DNA of 64,000 nt from Rhabditophanes sp. KR3021 (taxonomy: Eukaryota > Nematoda > Chromadorea > Rhabditida > Alloionematidae): NCBI GenBank assembly GCA_963281155.1, contig CAUJLY010000001.1:5022001-5086000 (forward strand), given 5' to 3'. The stretch's first letter is position 1, and each line of letters opens with the position of its first letter. The notes beneath the pieces were generated by a model that saw nothing but the letters and a program-made list of their open reading frames with translations, made no database searches and was not told where the DNA came from. Below, in pieces: positions 26,997 to 37,600 of the stretch. A program made the translations under genes and the position numbers.

Positions 26997-27925
26997 TTAT
27001 GTAGACTTTGTCCCAACTTCTTTTTGGGAATATTCTTTCATTAAGATATCATGTTTACGTTCGTGGTGTTCCCAATTAAATAATTTGACCTGGCAAATAT
27101 TATAACAATTATTGAAACAACTGATAAATTAGCGGGCAAATATAATCGATATCACCAATCCAGCTCCATTAACAGGTATAGTATTTATTTGGATTGAAAT
27201 GAACATAAGTAGTAATGGTACGCATATGAAGATGGATGCACAAATTACCTATATTAATCAATGAACAAATTAAATAAGTATTAAAATGATCCCACACTTA
27301 AATTTTGACGATTCGACAAAACAACGTCTTTACATTTTGAGACTTTCTTATTTCAACTCGATTTACAATTCCTAATACATAAATAAGTTCGCAAGCTATG
27401 ATACCAATATTCAAAGCAAATGCAGTAAGTAAACATGGGTTTGACTGTTGTGTTGACATCATAACTGGGAAGAAAGAGTTTTCTTGCTTCCACACTATAT
27501 AATTTGAAGATAAAACCACTTCATACCAGTGTAAAACCTCATTATAAAAAAAGTTCCAAACAATCCGCTTGGTAAAGTTGTGATCATAAAGACATGCAAA
27601 ATTTAATTAAGTACATTTGAATTGCCTTGTATATTCTGTGAGCAATAAAGTAATTTGCGCACGAATTTATAAATATTACATCAAGGAAAGAATGGAAATT
27701 GTAAATATGTAGGATTCCATTAATTATGTCGTATTGAGGATTAATTAAAACTAAGCTGAGTGGGAAAATGATCGAAACCACATATCAATACAATTCTATA
27801 CTGTTTGGCGTGAATTGAAAAGCTTTGAAAACTAATCTGGCTATCAAAATGTTGAATAAAATACTTAAGAATGACATACCACAAACTATGATCTTTTGAA
27901 ACTGACGATAATTAATACTTGACAT
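26997..27925 (-). CDS. Unrecognised multi-pass membrane protein, 220 aa
   Basis: Six exons: 27792-27925, 27615-27755, 27527-27567, 27334-27494, 27156-27248, 26997-27089. Introns are 36, 47, 32, 85 and 66 nt. Every junction is GT-AG and in phase. Without splicing, each frame is soon stopped. The product has about four or five hydrophobic segments: IIVCGMSFLSILFNILIARL, a weaker one around INGILHIYNFHSFLDVIF, IGLFGTFFIMRFY, LLTAFALNIGIIACELIYVL and ICASIFICVPLLLMFISIQI. It ends in a charged tail (WEHHERKHDILMKEYSQKE). Parts recall SRA/SRAB chemoreceptors, but there is no ER-x-x-A motif and it is too short for seven helices. The donor of intron 4 could instead be 18 nt downstream. Confidence 0.5.
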
Positions 27926-29373
27926 CACACCAACATTTCAATGAAAATATTCTCAGTTTTTTGGAACTTATATCATTTCTGGCATTTAATGTATGGATAA
28001 ATACTTTTTAGTTTGGTACAAGTGGTTATGGTATGATGTAAAAAATAGCAAATATTTAAATATAACACCTGTATTTGGTGCACTTCAAGATGCAGAGAAT
28101 AGTAAGTTGATCTCTAAATAGTTCAAGTTTATTAATTAAGCTAATTCAAGAATGCAGTTAGTATATTTAGGAAATGATATTCACCATATTACGTCATGTA
28201 TATAATGCATGTGTGATGATCTAGCAACGCAATATACTCCCCACTTGAAGTGTGTTACAACATCTTTGCATGTGAACTAATTTACCTTATCCGAATGGAC
28301 TTAAAAACATACAATTTAGAGCAAAAAAATAGTGTCTTATTTATTTGTTAAAAAGATTATCCTACAAATTATTTAAACGGTTAGTTCCGGTTGGTTTTCG
28401 GAAAGTCTTTAAAAGTTTGGCACGCTCAATATTGTTTAAAGAAAGTTAGCCGATTTGCTTACTTATAAGATAAGGTTATTGACAGTCACGTTGATTTCCA
28501 TATTTTTACCGACAAATGATAAACAAACACAAAGTAATCTTGATGAGTTATTTTATTCACAGAATATATCTAGCTCAAACATCCTAAATTAATCTATGTG
28601 AAGTGATTACGGGAAAGTAAAAAGACTGCATTAACTAACTAACAATGCATAGTATATAATGCCGAATTTGGCATTGTTTCTTCCAAAGCGTGAAAAACTT
28701 TTGGTACCTGTCATTCAAATTAGCCGGATATCCACTTGAAATTGCCGAACATGAAAGATAGTTTATGTGTTACAAATTAAAATGTGGATTTAATATGAAC
28801 CAAACAATAGGCTTAGAATATGGTAGAGTATTTCCGAATTGAATAGCATTGTTACAATATGTATATAGTGTGTTAATTAAATATTTTTAAAATTACTATC
28901 TTCATTTTAAACTATTTTTACATAAAAAGGATGTCCACACTGTTCGATAAGAATGTTTTCGCAGTGTCATGATCTGTTTTGTCTGTTTGATTAAGTACTT
29001 TCCTTGGGTAATTAATTGGCGGACTTGTTAAATCTAATACTTTTTCTTGAAGCCAATGTCATGACAATTGTAATATTCGCATGTGGAAAATGTAAATACC
29101 GGTCACTTATAGTGCACTTCATTTTCCTTGTCAACATTTAATAAAATAGTCTCAAATAGGCAATACCCTCTATTTAGGCGCACGCCCCTTTCTTTGTGCC
29201 GTACTTGGGTATTCTTGATATAAATATAAAGAAGCTATAAGAGGACCATTAATTGTTTTTAAATTGTCAGAGTGCCATTTCCATACTTTATCGCGTATAG
29301 TAAATTCTTAAATTACTGTCTTAAGATTTAACTGAAGATCTTTTAACAACCACTTATTTTTTTTAATTTTCAG
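27926..29373. other. 1.4 kb upstream region of the homeobox gene
   Basis: No coding exon recognised. It is the common upstream region of the divergent membrane-protein gene and homeobox gene. It ends in TTTTTTTAATTTTCAG directly before the homeobox ATG. Confidence 0.5.
29358..29373 (+). promoter_or_regulatory. 3' splice acceptor abutting the start codon (possible trans-splice site)
   Basis: A T-run followed by AATTTTCAG sits immediately before ATG 29374. With no upstream coding exon visible, this is either the end of a 5'-UTR intron or a spliced-leader acceptor, as is usual in nematodes. Confidence 0.5.
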
Positions 29374-30288
29374 ATGAATACTAACAATGGAAATGGGTTT
29401 GGAGGTAACACCAACAATAATGTGTTTGATTGCGGTTCCTTCTATCCTTCTTTACAATATCCAAATCAAAATCATCCTACTTCAATTCCGAATGCCGCCG
29501 TACCTCCAAATGCGTCTGATGCAGCTGTATCTGATATTAGTACCCTTAATTTGCATAGTCAAATGGCTCCCTTCACTACACCGATGTCGACAAGTATCTC
29601 AAGTTCTTATTTTGGGCACCCAGCCAACACGTATCCTCAGGCATGCAATTTCAATGATCTTAGTCATTATATGGGAACGAATTCCCAAATTAATTCTTTG
29701 TACAATCCAAGTTTTTTTCCTTTTAACCCACAATATAATTCAAATGCTTATGGATCACAGACGATGTCAATGCCATCTACTGATCGTAAACGTAGGCGAA
29801 TTTTGTTCAATACACAACAAGTGGCAGCTTTAGAGCAAGTTTTCAAAGACAAGAAATATTTGAATGCTACTGAACGAGATGATGTGGCTCGTAAAATTCA
29901 ATTGAAACCAAACCAAGTCAAGATATGGTTTCAAAATATGAGATATAAAGTTAAGTTAACTGACAAGGAAAAGAATCAAAAGGGAAAGAAGAATCAAAGG
30001 TGTAGTTCGACATCTGCGTCACTTTCTTCAAATGATGCTTCTTCTCCCCCAACTCAATCTTTCCCTGTTATAAAAAATGAAGACGACAATCTCCCATTCA
30101 AAAAAGAAATCATTACTGAGCTGAAACAAGACCACAATGGAGTTATAGGTATTAATCATCAGGCAGCGATTATGAGTAATCACTCTTACCCAAATCCTTA
30201 TTATAATCCACTTAATATCTCAATGCCTCCATTTGCAATGAATCAACCAAGTATGGCATCCTTTAATACTAACTATAATTGCCTTTGA
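29374..30288 (+). CDS. NK-2-class homeodomain transcription factor, 304 aa
   Basis: Single coding exon. Residues ~1-135 are Asn/Ser/Pro/Tyr-rich. The homeodomain spans ~138-197: RKRRRILFNTQQVAALEQVF, KDKKYLNATERDDVARKIQL, KPNQVKIWFQNMRYKVKL. Tyr at homeodomain position 54 (RYK) and the ERDDVARKIQLKPNQVKIWFQN block identify the NK-2 class. Gln50 and Asn51 are intact. Position 52 is Met, where NK-2 proteins usually have His, so DNA recognition may be altered. No tinman (TN) motif was seen at the N-terminus. The C-terminal part is Ser-rich then acidic and probably a transactivation region. It sits between ~1.4 kb and ~2.7 kb of gene-free sequence, as expected of a developmental regulator. I cannot say which ceh gene is the orthologue. 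Confidence 0.88.
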   Translation: MNTNNGNGFGGNTNNNVFDCGSFYPSLQYPNQNHPTSIPNAAVPPNASDAAVSDISTLNLHSQMAPFTTPMSTSISSSYFGHPANTYPQACNFNDLSHYMGTNSQINSLYNPSFFPFNPQYNSNAYGSQTMSMPSTDRKRRRILFNTQQVAALEQVFKDKKYLNATERDDVARKIQLKPNQVKIWFQNMRYKVKLTDKEKNQKGKKNQRCSSTSASLSSNDASSPPTQSFPVIKNEDDNLPFKKEIITELKQDHNGVIGINHQAAIMSNHSYPNPYYNPLNISMPPFAMNQPSMASFNTNYNCL

Positions 30289-33031
30289 TAATCACTTTTA
30301 TAAAACAAATTTTATCTCCCTTTTAAATAATAAACATTATTTCTTCTTTAAGAATTTTATAAAATACTTTATTTCGGACTGAATTTATAAATATTACCTG
30401 AGTTTGTTTTGAAATAATGAATGTTTTACTATCTTCTTTTATTACAAATACGCATCTATGAAGATTTTATTTAAATGAAAAAAGGGGAATGATACTATAT
30501 TGTTTCTAGATGGTAATATGTTTACTTATTCTTGAAGATATTAAACTTAGTTTTTTGAAGTATTTTCAAAGTTAGCCACCATATGTGTATATCTGTACTT
30601 AACCTCTTTTATGTCAATTGGAGATGACTTTACTAATTGAAACATATTGTTAAAAGTGTTTTCCTTAATTGTTATTAAACAATGACTAAATTTTCCTTTT
30701 AAACTTCCGCGCATATTGACTTAAATCTGTAGTCAATTTATTTAAAAGACACCGAACTATATATTGTTCATCTTCTTATTGTAGACTACTTTGTTCTACT
30801 TAGCTTGAACTGTAAATGCCGAAACTGTTAATGGGAAGGGTAAACATATTAGTAAGTCTCGATTATAACGACTGCAACTCATTTACATCATATTGTAGCG
30901 AATGTGGGTATTTTGTTAATTAAAATAAATTAATATTAAATTTGTGTAGTTTTCTCAAAATACTTATACTCATACATTCAATTAAGAGGCATTTATAAAG
31001 TTTATTATTAAAATGTCAAAACTTTAACATTACGCAATAATTGTTCTATTTGAACTTTCTCACACATCACTTTATGGCCTTTTAATCAAGTTGAGGTAGT
31101 CAAAACAGTTTTTTCAATTAATATTTTTAAGCGAGTTGAAGTCCATCTATTGTTTTAGCCACCTGCATTTTGCATAAAAAATCAGTAGTGGTTTCCCACC
31201 GAGGTTAATGAATTGACTTGTCCTGAGTCACACTTTCCATTAATAACAGCAAGTCATCAATCAACTATTAAAGTGATCAAGTTCATTAGACGTATCCAGT
31301 CACAGTTAGTCTTATCATATAGTGGGGTCAAGAATAACAATTCTTATAGCACTGTAATGTTGTTTGCTTCTTGATATAAACTCATAATATGTAATTGTTA
31401 ATATAAATAAACAGTGAGTGTTAAACGTTCATTTCCGGACTAGTTGTTAAACAATAAGTGTGTGGGAAAGAATGTCTTCCAATATTTGAGAACAGTCTAA
31501 ATAACAACTGTCAAGGTAAACTCTGTCACTAACAATACAAATTACTGCGTTCTATTGTTTTTATTAATAACTATTAAACGTTTTATATGTCTTTACATTT
31601 CGTGAACAATAGTCTTAAAAATTGTAATTAATCTTTAAGTAACTTTGCCAAGCCACAAAGAGAACTTTAATCTAGTTTGGTAATAATAACACCTGTGCGA
31701 ATCTTGAAATTTTTCAAAATTATACACTATTTTTCCGCTTTTATTACGCAACGCTTACTTCTAACTTACAATCAACCTGAAGATGTACTTGAATAAAAAG
31801 TATGGGAGTAACACTTTAAGTGATCTTCAAAACAGTTGCATCATTTAAAAGGTCAGCTGACGGTATTTTTGTAATGCCGCTATATACCAGGTGCATTTGT
31901 ACCGTTGAAATTATCTTAAAAAATTAAGACTATCTAGTTAATTTACAATTTGTAAGTGATCGCTTACTTAAAAAAAGAACTATTTAATTTAATAGTTATA
32001 ATCGAACGTTTATTTAAGAAAGTAATCATATTAATTGAGAAAATATATAAGCGAATGTTTATTTATAAACTAACTTATACTTTGTAAGTTTACGTTTATT
32101 TAAAATTTGTAAATTTAAGCGTATTTAATGAAAAATAGTTAATCAGAAACAAAACTTATAAGAGTTGGACTGATCCTACTTCTGATTTCATTCTTGGATT
32201 TCTCCATCATTTTATTAGTTCCAATACCTTTTAACCAGTCTTTGTACTTTTTGTTCCCAACCTTCTTCACAATTCTCGGGCTTTCAATTAACGTGCTCAT
32301 CAATCAACCATTAACATATTTAAGTTGGTAAATTTTTGAAGCTTCCAAAGTTTGGTGGACATGAGTGTATAACTCTCCCGACAACTCACCAATAATATTC
32401 AGAAAGAATAAAGCTTCTCTTCATTCATTAACATTTAGTAACTGCTGTCGATTAATCTTTCGTTGACTGTGAATCATCAATCACTCGCCATTGGAGCAAA
32501 TTGAAATAATGATGATTTGACGCCTTTTGGCACAATCTTCAACCAATAATTCTTCCATAGCAAATATTTGTAAAGAGACTATCTATTTTGCCCATTTATA
32601 CAAGAAGATAATCAACACGGGCCAATACTATTGTTTAGATGATCCTACTAATTATCAGTTCAATAAATTGAAATCCATGATTAAAATATTTAAAGCAATG
32701 CCGTAAATCTGAATAAACTAGATTAATAAATGTAACAAAAAATCTACTAAAAAGAGATGTTCAAGATAACACTACAAATAAGAACTAAGGGTGTAGCAAT
32801 TATTTATTGTTATGTAAATAAAAATTCTTAGACGTTTAATGAGATGAATTTATAACAAAATCTATGTTAACTTTCAGAATATTAATGATCGGATCAGCTT
32901 CTTTAGGGATACAAGAGAATATTTCCAATTTACTACATAAATCACCAAGATCATATTGCTACTGACGAATACTATCATAATTTTGCCTGAAAATATCATT
33001 TGGCTATAAATGGTTGATAAATTTATTTTGA
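30289..33031. other. 2.7 kb downstream of the homeobox gene; contains a degenerate coding fragment
   Basis: Mostly AT-rich non-coding sequence. The only coding-like part is the minus-strand fragment at 32140-32560, described separately. The size fits a cis-regulatory region, but no individual element can be supported. Confidence 0.4.
32140..32560 (-). pseudogene. Degenerate coding fragment of unknown origin
   Basis: The minus strand reads protein-like text broken by stop codons: MEELLVEDCAKRRQ..., a stop, MIHSQRKINRQQLLNVNE, a stop, REALFFLNIIGELSGELYTH..., two stops, then in a shifted frame a 52-codon run including RIVKKVGNKKYKDWLKGIG. The amino-acid composition and continuity across the stops look coding. 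I do not recognise the source. It could be a pseudogene or old mobile-element remnant. Confidence 0.35.
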
Positions 33032-34539
33032 CTAATCAAGATTAAATTTCATGCCAACATATAATTTGGTACCATCTTTTTGTTTAACCGAGCGACAATT
33101 CTTCAACAGCATTTCATCGCATGATTTTTGATTCCCACAAATGTCATACAGGAAAGGATAAAGTTGATTAGAAGGCCAATTTTCTTGCATTGCAAACAGC
33201 AATTTGAGTCTATCATTAGGAACCAATGGAAGTGATTCAAGCGAAATATGATGTATGTATTCAACTGTGTTTTCTTTTTTAATTATTCCAACTCCTTCCA
33301 AATGAATATCCTTTTTAAAATGAACATAAGTTGGAAGCATGGTATCTAAGGTCAACTTAAACGATTCCAAGTCCATTTTATGCTGTGATCTGAGCAATTG
33401 ATCTACAATGTAAATCACAAACTTTTTTTCATCTATTGTATAGTGAGATTCATTTTTCTGAACACAAAAATTTGTAATAAACCATCTAATTGCGCCGTCA
33501 CTAATTTTTTCAGAAAAAATGTTCCGAACGATTGGAAAGGAAATGTTGTCTAATTTTAGATTTGGGAAACTGTCATCATCAATTGCCAAAACTATTTTGT
33601 TGATAAGTTGATCTTGGTAAATGTAAGACATCAGATAGTAATATCCATTCTCTTTTATGATTGGAAGAGTTTTCATGATTTCGAGTAACTCGCATTCACT
33701 AATTTGGATACGATCTAATAAATCAGGCAGTCTAATTTTGGATTTAACAGCCAATTCATTTTCTGAACTATTGTTTCCTTCAGGCCATCCCAATTCCGTT
33801 TCTCTAAATACTGCTTTTATAGCTTTCTTGTCGTGAATCTCAACCCTCCGAAGGGACAAAACTTCTTGTTTAATGCCCATTACGATTGTTTGATGAATTT
33901 GGTTGCAATTAAATTCATTGAAAAAGGTGGGACTTTTTAACTCAGGTAAGAGCATCAATGTTGTACCTGCTCCATTCTCTTTTATTCTAAAAGTTTTGTC
34001 ACTTGTACACAATGTAAGTTCCGAATCTTCTGCACCACGAAAAACCAATCTAAAAATATTCGATACAACTTAATGAATGCCATTCAAACTTACTGATTTG
34101 ATGAGTCAAGAATATCGTCTAATTCACTGGCATCAACTTCAAGGAGCCTATAATTTTGACTAGTCATTTCCTCGTCAAAAACAATTTTCTGAAATCCAGG
34201 AATAATGTCGTCTTTTTCATTACCCAGTTCTAATAGTTTCCTTAGTTGTTCAATTTCAGTCAAACCATCAATTCCTTCAAGGCGATTGACATACTCTGTT
34301 CTGGAAATCTAGAAACGATATAATTAAAATAAACACTGCATACTTACTCCATCCAAAAAACATGTTCTGGTTTCCTCTGGTATAATCTGAGCAAGTAAGT
34401 TTTGTTGTGTGTGCATAATCACACTATTTCCAGTACTCTGGGGAGTAAATGGCGCAGTATTAAAGGGAGTAAATTCCTGTGATTCTTGAGTTAAGTTTCT
34501 CTTTCTAGAGTTAGGTGTTTTTAGTAAGAAACGGTCCAT
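33032..34539 (-). CDS. DSCC1: DSCC1 (Dcc1), sister-chromatid cohesion / alternative RFC subunit, 474 aa
   Basis: Three exons: 34348-34539, 34094-34308, 33032-34049, with short introns (39 and 44 nt). The core aligns with Dcc1: YRLLEVDASELDDIL, QLVFRGAEDSELTLCTSDKT (human: LVIRGDKDEQAVLCSKDKT), LPDLLDRIQISECELLEIMK, and the C-terminal winged-helix end LKLLFAMQENWPSNQLYPFL, YDICGNQKSCDEMLLKN, KLYVGMKFNLD. With Ctf8 and Ctf18 this protein forms an alternative clamp loader that acts at replication forks in cohesion. Odd: the N-terminus carries ~65-70 extra residues (MDRFLLKTPNSRKRNLTQES, then FTPFNTAPFTPQSTGNS) with three Thr-Pro sites, absent from the human protein. It converges on nothing upstream. 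Its start is 150 bp from the end of the MFS gene on the same strand, tight enough for an operon. Confidence 0.9.
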
Positions 34540-34689
34540 TTTAAGAATTAGTAGTACAAATGAGTGTATATCTTTAATAACCGCTTTTAAGGAATGTCTT
34601 GAATAGAAATTGGTGTGTGATGTATCATATAGGAAGAATGAATTCAAATTTATTAATGACAACATTGCTAATACAATAAAATTATTACG

Positions 34690-37600
34690 TTATGTTATAT
34701 GTTTTCCTTGCGGCGTTAAATGAAGCAATAAAGTCAATATAAAGGCAGTAAACGGAAACGCTGAAACTAATATAAATGCCCATGTATAGCCTAAATCTGC
34801 TAACAAAAATTGTGTTGAAAGTGCTAAAGCAATGCCACTTAATGTTGTACTCAAGATGAGTAACCCATAATTGCCTGTAAAAAGATAAATTAATTTTATT
34901 AAATTATTGTTATTCGTTTACTGGATTTGTATTTGGCTCCAAAACATTTGACAATTGCTGTAATGAACAAGGCATGTGTTGCAGCCAAACACGTGAACAT
35001 CAAAATTAACTAAAAACAACCTCATTAAAAGAATTCAAATATTGATATAGTTACCCATATAAAATATACATAAACCCCTGCAAATGGAAAGTTATTAGTA
35101 ATTTAAAGGAAATAAACTTTGTATATTTTTTAATAACTGTTTAAATTTAAGTGACTGTGCACAACTGTTTTTTAATATTTTAGCTGGCAAGCAGTACTAT
35201 TCGCCTAAAACTAGATCTGATAATAAACTTTATAATTTTTTGCCTTAACATTAGCAAAAAAGAATGAGGTGCACGATGTTCTGTCTACAAGACTTCGAAA
35301 TTGCTTAAACAGCTACAGAGGAAGATAGTAAGAAACTGTGGGAAATTGTTAATGAGCATATTGATGTTATAGGAAGATTAATTAAACTGTTATCTTCCTT
35401 CTTATTCGGAAATGAAACAATAATTAAAACGTTAGAAAGTAAATGTTCTACATCATCAATCGCAGGCAATGTTCTTGATATTCTTGATTACACTTCTTCT
35501 GTCCATGAAAAATTTGTTGTTGACTTTCTTCAACTCTTCCTATCAATACTTCGTATTATTAATAGCCCGAAATCGCCGGATGTTATTGAGGAAGATGTCA
35601 AGAATATTGTTAAAATAAAAATCGTTCGTAAGTATTAGAAGTCAAATGTTGCGGGTCCAAACAAGAACCGAAGAACTATGAAGGCAATTGCGCGATAGAT
35701 TATAAAGAAATGGTCGCATTTTAACTGATCTCATCCAAAAAATTTTGGCAAAATTGTAATTGCACACAATTTATCCGATTTTATATAACATTTGAAATGA
35801 AGGGAGTTTTGATGGAGCAGCAATGGCAACGATATTAGAAGGTTACTCGGATGATATTGATGGATTTTGACGGTTGCTTAATGGCTTTCATCATGACGCG
35901 AAAAAGATTATCCGCAAAGAGAAAATAGTAACTTTGTCTGAGAGAATGGCTTTAATTATGGAACTTTGTTCGATTGCTGGCACAAAGATGAAAACCAATT
36001 TGTCTGTCGAAACTGTTTCAGACGTCATTTTCTATTTCTTTACTTCTAAAGCAATAAAAGAGTTGCGGGTAGTCGTCATGAAGGTATTTGTTATAGAGAT
36101 GAGCAAGACAAAATGACAATCTCGACGTACGTTAAGTTTATGGACAAATATAGTTTCACAAGTGTGACCATCAATGTTATCTTTTTGACTACTATGTATA
36201 TTAAATAACTCTCATCGTAATATATAACTTTCAAGCCCTTTTTTAAGTAAACTTTGCCCGTTTTTTCCTTACCAGCCAATCTAGTTAATGGCATAGTCAG
36301 CAAAAGACCTCCCGCCAATACACTGGCAACTGACAGCGTAACTTGAAAACTAGTTACGTCCGTTAAGATGCCCCAAGCTAAAAAGTAATTTTTGATTAAA
36401 TGTTGTATTTCGATAAAAATTAAGAAACATATTCCAAAGGTTTCTTCTTAAAAGAATATTTTTTAAATTATAAATATTAGTCATGTTTAAATTTGTCGTT
36501 GTTTTTAAGATACGTATGATTTTATTTTGGTTATGACGTTTACTAATTGTGGAATTGAAGGTGAATTTAGAATGTCTTCTGATTTTTCCAAGGCCTTTGC
36601 CAATCCAAGTGAAGTGCTCGAGTTGACTACATCTGTTCAAAGCAAGTGTTTTGTGAATAAACTTTAGATGACGCAACGAGTTTATCGTACTTTAAAGAAA
36701 TGTGCATGGTTTTCAGGGATACTGGATTAAGCCAATGTGACATTGTTACTTTATTCTACGGATTCTTCAAGAAATCTTGGATTGAAAGTTACAGAAAGTA
36801 TAAAATTAAACCAACTTCAACAGGCTATTCATACGGTGATTGTGGAGGGAAAGCCTTTACTAATGAAAGTAATGATATTCTTCGACAAAGATAATACATC
36901 TTTCACCTCGCTTATTGACACATCTAGGAACTTATCATCAATCAGAAGAAGGAGAAGAACAAGTATTGCAGCCACTGTGATAAATATTGTTTTTCTAATT
37001 GTCACTTCATTAACGCCACTTCAAAAGTCAGAGAGACAAAGCTAGTGAAGAAACAAAAAGCTTTAGTGTTGATCAACTAATGAATTTGTAAATCGAGCAT
37101 ACTACTGGAGAAGATGAGTCTATGAATTTGTATGTAATCAAAACTGAAGATAGCAAGAATATCCTGGAGTTCGAAGCTACAATTCTACTAATGAATTTCC
37201 AAGGTTTGATTCTCACAAAACTGATATATTTTCTAAGTTTCGTGGTGAGGGCATCATGACAGTAGAGAAATCATCAATTCATGGGATCAGTGTTTTACAG
37301 AAGGCAAAGAGGAGGTGGCAGAAGTTATATTTGTCCCGTTGAATGGAAAAGTGTGGCATACTCCCAAAGCTGCTTATGCCCTGGAAAGAATGTATATTGC
37401 TACCTTTGAAGATAAACTCAATTTGAAAATAGGAAATATCTCTTCGGTCTTTATTAACAATTTTAGGCCAAGGCAAGTATAAAGAATTGGTCGATACTTA
37501 AGAGATGTTATAATGCTGAGAAAGGTGACTATAAAATGACAAGACTCCTGCTTATAAATTTGAAAAACCAAGTTTAGTTCTAGAAAGTACCACCTCAAAT

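Noticed and set aside
27568..27614. Apparent frameshift in the multi-pass membrane gene
   Set aside because: A 47-nt intron (AT|gtactt...ccaag|C) restores the frame, so a pseudogene call was dropped.
29387..29833. 148-codon alternative frame over the homeobox exon
   Set aside because: Overlaps the well-supported homeodomain protein in another frame and has no domain.
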